Positions 25,393-35,879 of a stretch of 64,000 nt of DNA are shown piece by piece. Origin of the DNA: Tricholomella constricta (Eukaryota; Basidiomycota; Agaricomycetes; Agaricales; Lyophyllaceae); the NCBI GenBank assembly GCA_013368375.1, contig JAACJP010000017.1, positions 372,001 through 436,000 of the forward strand, in the 5' to 3' direction. The first letter of the stretch is position 1. Every line of letters starts with the position of its first letter. The translations under genes and the position numbers were made by a program. Under the pieces are notes generated by a model. The model was not told the DNA's origin and ran no database searches. It saw only the letters and a program-made list of their open reading frames with translations.

Positions 25393-25951
25393 ATGATCGC
25401 TCGCGTCTCTACCATTTTCTTGTTCTTTGTCTTCGCCCTCTGCGCGTCGGCCAGCGTCCTTCCTCGCACCGGCGGCGACCAGTGCAGCACTGGCGCCATC
25501 AACTGCTGCAACAGCGTCCAGTCGGTGAGTCTCCGCCCATTGAACATTCGTGTACTTTACTGACCGTGGTGTCGGCGACCCACAGGCAAGCAATCCCGCT
25601 GTCAGTACCCTTGCTGGTCTCCTCGGGGTCGTTCTTGGACCCATCACCGGCCTCGTTGGCTGTGAGTACATAGAGTTTGTGATGGTGGACATGCTAAACA
25701 TTCCGCTCTAGTGACCTGCACCCCGATTGATATTATCGGCGTCGCAGGAAATTCCTGGTAATACAAAATATGTGAATGATGCTCAGTACAGCTAACACAC
25801 GTCAAACAGCACCGCCCAAACAGTTTGTTGCACCGGTAACAACTTCGTGAGTACATGTGTTACAAACAGGATCCTATTTGTACACTTACGTTCCTTTCGA
25901 TAGAACGGCCTCCTCGTCCTTGGCTGCACTCCCATCAATCTCAATGTTTGA
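25393..25951 (+). CDS. class I hydrophobin, copy 1
   Basis: Small secreted amphipathic protein that self-assembles at air-water interfaces and coats hyphae or spores. Exons 25393-25524, 25586-25661, 25712-25757, 25810-25846 and 25904-25951 sum to 339 nt (112 aa). A signal peptide (MIARVSTIFLFFVFALCASA) precedes eight Cys in the class I pattern C-CC-C-C-CC-C: DQC, NCC, LTC, SCTAQ, VCCTG and LGCTP. The hydrophobic stretch between the third and fourth Cys (AGLLGVVLGPITGLVG) is typical. The protein ends TPINLNV. It is convergent with a second hydrophobin at 26738-27283 that has the same exon lengths after exon 1. Confidence 0.95.
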
Positions 25952-26737
25952 AAGCCATTACCGATCGGGTTCAAAGGACCCAGTGTTCATGATACTTTAG
26001 GACGATGAGAGTTGTTATGCAGTAGTAGAGTGTAGTTTGAGTTGAGGAATAGACCTTTGCAGTCGTGTGGATGTTTATGTGATGCAGGCAAGCAGCTCAG
26101 TCGGTCATAGCATTGTCAGCTGCACTTTGTAATTTGTTACGAGTGGAGAATATAGTGTGCAGTGGCCATGGGCGGCGGTACAAAACCAATGGCTCGTATG
26201 ATAATTTTTGATTTCCTCTAGGTACAGTTGAGTGCATGGAAGTGAGAACTTTGTCGTGACCATCGACTGGGGCCAGTGCTCCTCAGGCTATACTAAGCAT
26301 TATTAAATTGGCGAGCTGACGCAGACCGTCAAGCTCATTGTGGAGACTTCCTGCTGTTTGAGGCTGGACGCCACCTTCCACAAGTGCTAGATCTTTCGCA
26401 CAGCCACTGTTTCCCATTTACGGACGACGTTGGTTGGTGGCCAGAGCGGACGAGGCACACACTTTGCGTACCGGGGCGCTTACTCAACGTACACAAATTT
26501 GAAATAATCGCTTACTCAAGTATGCATGTCAAAAGGACAAAAAAGCTACAGCCAAATGCGCATTGACAGGACACGGTGCCACCTGTGGCGCAAACAAAGA
26601 TGAGAATCAACTGATCGGACTCGAACAAGTTTCTCGACATCATTTTTATAAGATCAAAAGTAGACTATTATCTGGTGCTACTATTCAGCACGAACGCGAC
26701 TCTTCCACCAACGCTGATTGTTTCAACCCTCCTGATT
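25952..26737. other. convergent 3' region between two hydrophobin genes
   Basis: Holds the two hydrophobin 3' untranslated regions. I see no coding sequence or repeat that I can support. Confidence 0.4.
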
Positions 26738-27283
26738 CTAGAGGTTGAGGTTGATGGGGGTGCATCCGACGGCGATGAGGCCGTTCTACAGACATTTCAG
26801 AATTAACAATGGAGAAAGCATTTGTATCACTCACGAAGGTGTTTCCAGTGCAGCAGACAGTCTGTTGAGTGCTACACCGAGCATAAAAACTCGGAACTGA
26901 TAAGAGTAATGCTGCTGCTTACCAGGAGTTGCCAGCGACGCCAATGATTGAGAGAGGGCTGCAGCCGACTGTAGTAAGAGATGAGTACGATGAGGCATAT
27001 CGAAGTGCAATGGAGTACGTACGGCCAACCTGGCCAGTGAGGGGCCCAAGGACAATACCGAGGAGCCCAGTCAGAGCATTGACGGGGGCGCTATCGGCCT
27101 GGGTAGAAAGGAAACGTGAGTTCTACGCGTCTCAAGCAGCTCGGCAACGCGACTCACTTCCTGAACAGAGTTGCAGCACTGGACGGGGCCGCTGCTGCAC
27201 TGGTCACCGCGAGGGACAGCGACGGCCGACGCACAGAGGGCGAAGCAGCAGAATAAAAAGAAGGTGGCAATGCGAGCGAACAT
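26738..27283 (-). CDS. class I hydrophobin, copy 2
   Basis: Exons 27283-27158, 27098-27023, 26968-26923, 26871-26835 and 26785-26738 sum to 333 nt (110 aa). A signal peptide (MFARIATFFLFCCFALCASA) is followed by the class I eight-Cys pattern: DQC, QCC, LGC, NSCTQ, VCCTG and VGCTP. It is clearly paralogous to the hydrophobin at 25393-25951: exons 2 to 5 have identical lengths (76, 46, 37 and 48 nt) and phases, and both end in TPINLN plus one residue. The signal peptide carries two extra Cys that are removed on maturation. Expected to be secreted and to form rodlet layers on aerial structures. Confidence 0.94.
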
Positions 27284-29095
27284 TTTATGGTTAATGAGCG
27301 GTAAGCTGAAGAGTTTGGTAATGAGTGTGATAGAACTGGTTGGTTGTTCTGAAGAAATCCTGCTCGTCCACCTGGGCTTTTTAAACGTGCTGGAAGTCAT
27401 CTCCGATATCTCTCCCACGATGAAGAACGTTATTCGCCGCATCGTGTGCCGTCACGAATGTCGTACTTTCTTGTTCCTGTGGTAACGTTGGGGCGCTCCA
27501 TTCTCGGATGACGGCCCAGGCTGTCAAGGGATGCCGTCAAGGCCTCGATTTCCGTAAGACTTTTCCTTGGGCGCTTGTATTAGTTATACAACGCATGTAG
27601 CCATCCCATGATTATCTGGAAATGTAGGACATTATCACTCCAGCATTTTTTGTGTTGCGCCACAAGTGGGGTTTTCAAGCCTCAGCCGGCGCACTTGCAG
27701 AAAAAAAGCGTCGACTTTCCAATCTCGAGTTCGATCGGCTATCATTTCGATACTTCCATATTCTAGACAATTGATGGAGCATCTGAGTCCAGTCCTGGTT
27801 TCCAATTTTGAGCGCGAAGCACACTGAATTGCCGTCGACGTAGAACACGGAAGAGTACGTTGTAAGCGGAGATTTAGTAGTTAGGTACAGTATGGTGTTT
27901 GTGTCACCCGGTTCCAGTTAACGCCCCATCAATAGCCAGGGTTGCTTCGAACATGCACAGTGCGAGGAAAGGCATCTTATTCCATATATGAGTCCAGACT
28001 AGCCTCTCTGCCATTGCAGCATTATCTGAGTGTTGCGTTGAAGCAAGAATGACCCCAGCTTGGCGCAGCCACCGCACAAGTAATCCCGTTGCAACAAAGA
28101 TTGATGGCGCCTGGGCCCAGTCATACCTTTAAAGCTAGGATAATTCTAAAAGCTGGGGTTGGTGGAAATTGCGTGGATAACACAACCGCCACCGCCACCG
28201 AAAAAAGTAAGCCCCAGTCCATAAGAACAAATTTTGAGGACCAAGGTAAAGCCCAGAAGGACATTCAGCTTTCCGTCAGATCGTGCTCAAGCTGGTGCAG
28301 CAACATAGAACGACCGCGGAAAGAACCGGTGCGGGATCTAATACCATCCTCTAGTGCGACCGCGGCGACAGGTCCTCGAGACAAGGCAAGTTGTAATGCG
28401 TCTTGAGTAGATATTGATTTGACTTTTGGATAACACCATGTCTAGGAACGGGCGCGCAGAGGGGAAGTGCCTTGGTCTGGCATAAGGAATACATTAGCTT
28501 AGAAGGACGCGCCACAGACGTTAATCCGGCTGGGACGCACTACAAGTCCAATCTGTCGGATGCACCCAAATCATTCATGTTGTCGAGACCGTCTGTTATC
28601 TGGATAGAAGCTTCTGGAGCGAATGCGGCATTAATGAGGTCTCGAGACCAAACATGGAAACCGGTTGGCAGTACATAAGCATTTTTGGCAACTAGGATTC
28701 GCAAAGCCCTGTGGACTATGTCTTCCGTATTGGATATTGAAGTTGATTGGGCCGCGGTTTACAGGCTTTGCATCATGAACTCCGTGGATCGTCGTCGATC
28801 GAAAGGATCCGCGGAGATTCCATCGAAGTCAACAGAGGCTAGCTGCTTGCGAGTACAACCCATTCGATAAAGCAGGCAAGTAGATCCACCCGCAGACCTC
28901 AGGGAGAGATAGCACTCAGGCAGGGAAGGAAATTCTGCTGCTTGCCCGACGCTATTTGTGAGATATCACTAGGTTAGTTCAATAATCAATTCGTATGATC
29001 AGTCCACAGTAATAATAATACAAGAGCATGAATTCAACTCAATAAAGATACAAAGCAAATTCCATCCAGAACCTGAACCGCCATGCAGAAATGTC
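27284..29095. other. 1.8-kb interval with unresolved minus-strand open stretches
   Basis: No complete gene could be built. The minus strand has several long open stretches with protein-like composition: about 28975-28755, 28710-28550, 28300-28150 (containing a hydrophobic segment) and 28120-27910. None matches a family I recognise and frames change between them without clear splice sites. It may be a decayed membrane-protein gene or chance. Confidence 0.25.
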
Positions 29096-29951
29096 TCAGC
29101 TCCTCTCCTCCCACCGCTCATACGCGTCATGCTTCAAGCTCGTTTTGTACGCGTCGTCAACTGACTCGCATAGGTCATCCAAGGCCGACAAAGCATCCAT
29201 CAGCGCCGTCAGAGAAGACAGGTTGTCTGCGATTCCGTCAGGAGCAGGTCAGCCGAAAAAGGCAAGTAACACTCACCGTACATCTGTATCCGGACTTGGA
29301 TGGTGTTTTCGGAAGGATGAGGTGCACTGCGGGGATGAGATCGCGTCAGAATGATCGAGAGACATATGGGGCCTGTCAAGGCCGAAAAACGTGTACGCGG
29401 ATTACGCCGCCGCCAACCTCGACAGTATCACAATGTCGAGGGCGCAAGAATCCAGAGTCTCCATTGAGCATGATGCCGGAGTGGTTGCACCGTTGCGACA
29501 CGGCGGATTCCGACAACAAAGCAAGGGCGAGGTGGTAATCGCGAGACGACGCAATATGGCTCCCGGGAAGCTCATCGCAACATGAGGCAACGACATCGAT
29601 AGCGATGGCCGTGTAGAGATCATTGATTCGATCGTCACGAGAAAAGAATGGACAAAGCAAAAACCAGATCTACGAAGAACATTCACCTGTAGCCACAAAA
29701 TTCGACCTTGGGACTAGGTTGGTCGTGATTAGCTCCAGAATCAGATCGAATGAGGGGCTTCACTCACTTTTTCATGAGCATCCACCGCAATGCATTGCCA
29801 ATTGTATGGGACTCGTCGTAGATTTGATATGTCGCAGCCGACAGGTCAGGTTCTGATCCTTTCATCTACGAATGGGTACCGGTCAGCTGTCTGAATACTA
29901 TTGCATTGTGAATAAACTCACGAGGGTTATCTTTTTAATTGGCTCCGCCAT
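29096..29951 (-). CDS. RPC19: RNA polymerase I/III common subunit AC19 (RPC19/RPAC2)
   Basis: Small alpha-like subunit shared by RNA polymerases I and III; it pairs with AC40 in the nuclear assembly platform. Exons 29951-29922, 29865-29768, 29713-29687, 29326-29277 and 29226-29096 sum to 336 nt (111 aa). The conserved core is visible in order: [40 protein letters not shown], then VRIQMYD and a helical C-terminus ending YERWEERS. The start MAEPIKKITL is supplied by a tiny first exon and matches the family's short N-terminus. The third intron is 360 nt, unusually long for this window. The next gene is divergent on the plus strand at 30520. Confidence 0.92.
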
Positions 29952-30519
29952 TATGTCGAGGCGCGTTGAGCTCACGACTGTAGTCGAGTTCAGCGAAGAT
30001 TTTCGGGATGCTCACGTGATCACGACGAGACTGGTAAACACAGAAAAACAACGCCTACGTTCAAGCTCACTGTCTCGCAACGACAATAATGAGACGCCTT
30101 TGAGGGCTACAATGACTCTTCTTCCCCACAGAATCTGTTCCTGAGAGTCCTGATGATGCCGAGCGAATTATTGACGATTCCAGAGACAATGTGGGTGTGC
30201 AAACACGGAACAAACAACGCCTGTTCCTTTGTTTCTGCACAATGGAGAGCAGGTATGATGAGACTATGTCGGTCAATGGGACGACTAGGCTGCTCAGGGT
30301 TCTCCTTTGGGATGTATAAAGCAACTCGCGGATATCCGGGTCTTTCTCAGCAACGTTCCCCTCTCCACCTTGCTCCGCTCACGTTTTCCTTTCTATACCC
30401 TTCCACTGGTCTCTTTCATATACGACTTATAAGGCAGGCCTTTAGTAACCCAGGTGGTCATTAATTCACTCCAACAATCCGCCCAACGTCTTTTATCTTT
30501 TCAACGACAATCACATCCA
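29952..30519. other. divergent promoter region
   Basis: Lies between the start of RPC19 and the start of the plus-strand gene at 30520. A plus-strand open frame at 30153-30464 shows no motif. Expected to contain both promoters; no clear TATA box is seen. Confidence 0.4.
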
Positions 30520-31193
30520 ATGGGTGCCTTTTCATCTGAACGTCCTACTCTCCCTCCCCTTCACTCCCTTGGGCTTCCCAACCCATCAGCCGGAACGACC
30601 AACGCTTTGCACGAATTATCTTACGACAACCCAGTATGTCTCTTTGTTCTTCTATAAGTACGACCCCGTCTCACCTCAGTTACCAGTCATGCCCTCATTT
30701 ACATATCCCTCAATGGCGCCATGCACGCCAGGTGTCGAGCTCGTCATCCACCACATCACGCTCTACTTCTCCGACATTATTCGACTCCTCGAGCAGTCGC
30801 GCTTCATCGCCCTCCACCGACCCAGAATCTTCAGCCCCGAGCACACCAGTTCTCTCCATCTCTCCCCTCTCCTCACGCGTGCCCTCCACCGCGTCGCCCA
30901 ACATGCCCCCCCTGCGATTCCGCCTCGAACCCTGCACTCTCGACGAAGCTCAGGCAATTGTCCTCATTCCTCCCCCCAGCGCACCCTTCGTGCCTAGCAC
31001 CTCCACTCCGGCACCGCAGAAAAAGCAGCAGGCGCTGCTCCTCCTCGGCCCTTCGATGCAATACCGTAACCCACAGCGCCAACTCGCCAAAGGCGCACGC
31101 ATCCACCCGTACCGCATCGCACCTAGCCAAAGAAAGGACGCTGTGTGCAGTCGACGATCATCAGGATCGTCGACGTCAGCTCCACCTGCCTAA
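30520..31193 (+). CDS. small Ser/Pro-rich protein with a conserved basic C-terminal motif, function unknown
   Basis: Exons 30520-30633 and 30732-31193 sum to 576 nt (191 aa). The first exon encodes MGAFSSERPTLPPLHSLGLP and ends in SYDNP. The second starts with a Ser-rich tract, continues MPPLRFRLEPCTLDEAQAIV, and holds the block QALLLLGPSMQ then LAKGARIHPYRI. I recall that block from small unannotated basidiomycete proteins, but it has no known function. The intron is 98 nt and its acceptor (CGCCAG) was chosen to keep the Ser-rich and conserved frame open. There is no signal peptide or membrane segment. It may be a nuclear or regulatory disordered protein. Confidence 0.6.
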
Positions 31194-31314
31194 TCCTTTC
31201 AACGCCACTCCTGTTCTTTTCATTCATCGCTACACTATACGATGGGCCATGTATAACGACTGATAGAACCGATTAACATATTTGTATTTGTGACAACACC
31301 TTTTGTATCAATTT

Positions 31315-31356
31315 GGGATTGGGGCGGTGGGGAGGGAAGGAAGGGGAGGGAAGGGG
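31315..31356 (+). repeat. G-run tract, G-quadruplex candidate
   Basis: A 42-nt stretch made of repeated runs of three or four G separated by one to three bases. It sits between the stop codons of two convergent genes. The plus strand, once transcribed or single-stranded, could fold into G-quadruplexes and might act in 3' end formation or transcription pausing. Structure is inferred from sequence only. Confidence 0.45.
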
Positions 31357-31387
31357 TTACAGTGTTTTTTTACTATCGTCGACTAAT

Positions 31388-32899
31388 TTAGCGGTCAATA
31401 CCATTTGTATTCTTCTGATACCTGCACAATAGCCTCACAATGGTCTGCTTATTCACATGTTTCCTGTGTCCAGCAACTTTCATCCCGACCGAAAGTTCGT
31501 TCCGTAACAAGTAAGTAGCCCCGAAAGGCCACAATGAAGAGGAGCTCCGAGGGTATACAGGAGGTCGACATGTTCGACTAGTCATGATCATTGCTACTTT
31601 GTTCTCGGTTCTGAGGTTCTGCGGTGCTGACTGAACCACTGAACCTGACTTGTCCTCATGCAAAAACCGCAACAGCGACTTAACCACTTCTGCCGGAGCC
31701 TCCTGCTGTACCCAATGTCCTGCCTCTGGCACGAGCATAAAGTCCTCCTCCTGCATCCTCGCACACGTTTCCGTGCGCATCTTCTCCGCTGCACCAGGTA
31801 ATTGGTAGACTCCCCAATCCCGGCTTCCCGCCAGGAACATTGCAGGCACCTCGATCCGCTTCCCCGCGAACACTTTCAAGTCCTCCGTCCACTGCGGGTC
31901 TGTCGCGCAGCGATAGCGGTTCAGCCCGCCCTGGAATCCCGTCTTTGCATACTCGGCCGCGTATACAGCTAGCTCCTCCTTCGACAGGTACGAATTGTTG
32001 TCGACCTCGACCGCAGGGGGCACATCGCGCGCAACGCTCTCAGGCATCGTTTCCCCAAGGTTCATGACATAGTAGCGGGGGAGCTGTGCAAGCGACGATA
32101 CAGAAAGCGACGGCAAGCGATACGCCCCATTTCCATGCCAGGCCGCGCTCTTGACGTGGTAATACTCCCCGAGGAACCGATGCAGGCCTTGCGGGGGCTC
32201 CATCATGTCAGCGTTGGCCTCGCGGGTAGAGTAGTACATGGTATAGTGCTTGCGGGGTGGCGTCAGCCCGGCTAGACCTTCGCTGAGGGACGCCATCAAC
32301 GATTTTGCGGGCGGGTCCTGTTCGAGAAGTGGCGCAGGGGCGCCGGTGTACGCAGCGCTCATCAAGACCACGGATCGGAACATGTCAGGCCGGATAAGCG
32401 CGCAGTGGCCCGCGACGGCCGAGCCAAAATCGTGCCCGACGACGGCGGCTGCGGAGCTGTACCCGAGTGCATAGACCAGCGAGACGATATCAGTCGCGAG
32501 ATTTAGCATGCGGAAAGGCGCGAGATCATCGTCGAACATGTATCTATCATGCTCGCCTTGGGTCCCCCGCCGTTTGGTACGTCCGTATCCCCGCTGGTCC
32601 GGCGCGACGACGTAATAGCCGGCGTCGCGGAGAGGGACCATGACTTTGCGCCAAGAGTATGCGAGTTCTGGGAAACCGTGGAGCAGGATAAGTAGCGGCG
32701 GGCGATCCGTCGCTGGGGTGATTTCAGGTCGGGCTTCGAGAATGTGGACTTCGAGATCGTTGATAATTAATGACCTTGAATGAATCTGTGGGGAGATACC
32801 AGGCCATGTATTGCAACACATGACAGTGCAGTCTGCGATTTGAATGAGGATCAATTTTAAGCATGTGCCTCCTGGACATCTGGTTAAGTATGTGAACAA
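31388..32899 (-). CDS. alpha/beta hydrolase, epoxide hydrolase-like
   Basis: Single open frame of 503 codons. The core fits soluble epoxide hydrolases, which open epoxides to vicinal diols. Visible elements in order: HGFPE (HGxP oxyanion motif), APDQRGYGRT, the nucleophile elbow VVGHDFGSAVAGH with Asp as nucleophile, a cap region, AGSRDWGVYQLPG with the probable acid Asp, and AGHWVQQEAP with the catalytic His. Residues 1-50 include a Cys-rich segment before the usual domain start (about INDLEVHILEARP), so the real start may be later or on another exon. The last 80 residues after LLRFLHEDKSG have no counterpart in the family and may be read-through of an unrecognised intron or a true extension. 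Probably detoxification or fatty-acid epoxide metabolism. Confidence 0.82.
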   Translation of the reverse strand: MFTYLTRCPGGTCLKLILIQIADCTVMCCNTWPGISPQIHSRSLIINDLEVHILEARPEITPATDRPPLLILLHGFPELAYSWRKVMVPLRDAGYYVVAPDQRGYGRTKRRGTQGEHDRYMFDDDLAPFRMLNLATDIVSLVYALGYSSAAAVVGHDFGSAVAGHCALIRPDMFRSVVLMSAAYTGAPAPLLEQDPPAKSLMASLSEGLAGLTPPRKHYTMYYSTREANADMMEPPQGLHRFLGEYYHVKSAAWHGNGAYRLPSLSVSSLAQLPRYYVMNLGETMPESVARDVPPAVEVDNNSYLSKEELAVYAAEYAKTGFQGGLNRYRCATDPQWTEDLKVFAGKRIEVPAMFLAGSRDWGVYQLPGAAEKMRTETCARMQEEDFMLVPEAGHWVQQEAPAEVVKSLLRFLHEDKSGSVVQSAPQNLRTENKVAMIMTSRTCRPPVYPRSSSSLWPFGATYLLRNELSVGMKVAGHRKHVNKQTIVRLLCRYQKNTNGIDR

Positions 32900-33249
32900 T
32901 GCGGCGCTCGGAAAGGTGTTAGCCGGTTTGTGTGCACTCCTCGAGTGCCTATCGGACCATTGGCTTTATGGGGTGTAAAGGAAAAGCCGGGCTGTACAGA
33001 GCGCGCAAGTATGACAGTGTTTTCATGCTGAAGTTGGGAGACATGTTCGTGCATTAGTATAGATGTAACTGAACTTGCTGCCTGTACGATTTTGATACAT
33101 GATTAAGGTAAATACTGCGGGAGTATATGGTAGTGCGTGTATATACCAACCCAAAGATGAATGCGAAGGTCAGTAGCCCGATTTCCATAACATGCGATGT
33201 TCGAAATGGGTGTCCAGAGCAGTTATGCTGTGACTGTCCTCAATATCGA
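32900..33249. other. intergenic region
   Basis: Lies between the start of the epoxide hydrolase-like gene and the stop codon of the phosphatase. Contains a candidate hydrolase promoter. Nothing else is supported. Confidence 0.4.
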
Positions 33250-35225
33250 CTATTTCACGATCTCGTCCACTTTCGATCTATTTATACAGAACCCCTGGAG
33301 CAAGCGGTCAGAATGATGGAGAGAGGCGAAGCCATAGATACTCACCGGTACGACCCACTCTTTGCAACCACAACACACACCCGCCCAGTCGTAGTTTCCC
33401 AGCTTCGCACCACATTTTGTGTTTGGGCACACGATCTTTCCAGCGAGCTGGCCCGTCGAAAGGAAAGGATCCATCCATTTCATCTGTTGAAAGGAGGGAC
33501 CTCAATCAGCCAGGTGTCTGAGAAAGGCACGAAAGTTTACTTACAGGTTCTACGAAGTAGCCTGAGCATTTGGGATTGGCGAGGATGGGAGCACTGTGAG
33601 GTGCCGGGCTCTTCGAAGAAGACTGTGTAGTTCCCACACCCGCACCGTGAGGTGTTCCAGGGGGTGCACGCAAAGCAGCTAGCTTCGGGTTCGAGTAGAG
33701 CTCTGCCACCAATTCCGATGGACTGATAAAGGTCGTCGGCAGTGATTTTTCCGCAGACGACGAGGATGATTGGCTATCGTCTGATACATGCCGAACAATC
33801 GTGGGGCTGTCCAAAGGAGATTCTTTGATCTCCCCCACGGGCGAAAGCACTGCGTCTGACATTCGGCGGCCTATGATTTTGGCCGTCTCGTGAGACATGC
33901 CCATAGGACTTTCAGCCAAGCCTGAGACGGATTTCGTCTCTATATCTGGCAAAGCCTCTTCATCGTCGCTTTCAAGTGCGGAAGTGGAATGTGATGCGTC
34001 ATCTGAATGCGGGATCTCATTTAATTTTCGCAAGGCAAATTTGTCGCCTGAAGAACGGCGGCGAACGGGAGTACGAGGCCCTGTAGCATCGGCAGGACCA
34101 TTCGAATCCGGACCAAGAGTTGACATGGTGAGAGCATCGCCAAATCCTAAAAGTGAGGGGCGACGGGGGCGTGCTTCGGCAACCTCAGTGATTGTTCCGA
34201 CATTGGGGCGTGCTTGATTCATTGAAGAACGAGAAGAACGCGCAGACGTAGAAGGTCGTCGCGATCCAACAGGTGTCCTCGCGGCAGGGGTTGCGGGACC
34301 TAATTGACCGTGATCGAGCATGTGTTCCCGTGTGGCCAACTCATGTCTAAGGAAAATGAGACGGAAGTCACGAGTGAAGCAAGATGTAATGCGGACCTGC
34401 ACATCTTGCATCTTATCCGTCGGCGCGGAGATCCTGGTGTACTGGGAGTCGAATCCGAGGGTGTATGGGGGTATTTCGCGAACATGTCAGTTTCAGGCGG
34501 AGCTCCATCGCCATCTGCGATTGATTTCGCAGATGAGTATTTAGGGCCGACTAGAAGACGAAAAAACTCACTCATGACCTCATCCAGAGCTCGCTCCATG
34601 TAAAACATGCGCGTCGTTTTGTCTCTTCGTGAAATCTTATAGTGAGCCTGGTGGAATATTTCCAGCTGGCGAAGAAAGCCTTGATTGGGCCTAAAAGAGA
34701 TGATAAGCTGACAAGGGAGAGAGATATGGGTTTCCAACGCACTCGATGTTGGGTCGAACGTTCCTGATCATCTCCAGCGCGGCTCCCGTATCCAAATTTT
34801 TGCTGTACATGAGATACGCGGCGACTACAGTTGCACTGCGGCCTGTTCGTTGGATTCAGACACTCTGATAAGGAAAATTAAGCTATGTCAACGTACTGAT
34901 ACCAGCATGGCAGTGAACCAGCACACCCCGACCCTTGTCTAGCTCTGCTCCAATAAAATGGACTGAAGGAAGCAGATGTCGAAGTATATCTGCATCCTCC
35001 GTGTCATCGAGAAGAACTTGATGTCGAATGAAAGTCTATCAAGACAGATTCAGCATCTCTGGCACTGCGCCTGATCTAATCATGTGCACACACCTCCTTA
35101 ATCGTCAGCCTGCCCCGCATCGCCGATAGGATACTATAGATTCCATGGGCACGGAGTTTCTCGACATCAAGAGCGCTGGCCAAGTCTCCAATCCAAAGCC
35201 CTTGGGTTACCTCGTCCATCGACAT
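33250..35225 (-). CDS. YVH1: YVH1/DUSP12-type dual-specificity phosphatase with zinc-binding tail
   Basis: Exons 35225-35094, 35035-34897, 34842-34743, 34690-34572, 34514-34397, 34346-33545, 33483-33346 and 33294-33250 sum to 1593 nt (530 aa). The N-terminal domain starts EVTQGLWIGDLASAL and holds the catalytic P-loop HCHAGISRSATV, with Cys nucleophile and Arg. A Cys pair (CKMCRHEL) opens the zinc-binding region. A roughly 200-residue Ser/Pro-rich disordered insert follows, then CSGYFVEPMKWM, CPNTKCGAKLGNYDW and CCGCKEWVVPGF complete the tail. In yeast YVH1 assists ribosome maturation by releasing Mrt4 from pre-60S particles, and the zinc domain is the important part. The insert makes this protein longer than yeast Yvh1. 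The 5' part of this gene was copied into the tandem duplication to its right. Confidence 0.93.
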
Positions 35226-35879
35226 GATCACTGAAATGTGTTCCGTGCGTACGCAATAGGTTGGCGAGAGAATATCAGGCAGGCAGAGTAGAGAAAGGTG
35301 CCAGAATTATGGTGTCTTGTAAAGACGATGAAGGATATATTGGTACAAGAATGACGATGATCAGTGATAAAAGTAGATATACAATGTGAGAGTAATGGAG
35401 CAAATAGAGTCCGAGAATTTTTGAGAAACCGCGACGCCGCCTTGGTGACGTCGCCAAAAATAAACATCATCTCCGATGCCTCTTAAATTTGGCTCATATG
35501 CAGTCTTTGTGTAACACAAGAGCGCGTATTTGCAACTCAAAAATCGACGTTTTTACTGATCGAGTGTAGCGCACCAAGCCCATTTGCGTATTAGGCCCGG
35601 TCTGCCGAGCACTCAGCAATTAACCTCCGTGGAATGAGTTAATACATAACACCTCAAGATGGATGGCCAAATTTGCGAGACCCGTCACGTTCGGGTCGCT
35701 TCGCTGCGCGAAACCTGCCGACGAGGAATCGGTGGCACGCTGTTGTTATAGCCAATTTGAGGCTGGATAGCTCAGTCAAATGAGTCGTAATACACTCTAT
35801 CTCAGTCAAAATCTCTTTTTATTCCTCCATCGAAAAAAGACCGAATGACTACTAATTGAACAACAGTGACCGTGTAGAT

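Noticed and set aside
29376..29660. 94-codon minus-strand open frame
   Set aside because: It lies wholly within intron 3 of RPC19 and shows no family similarity. Kept only as a curiosity in the intron finding.
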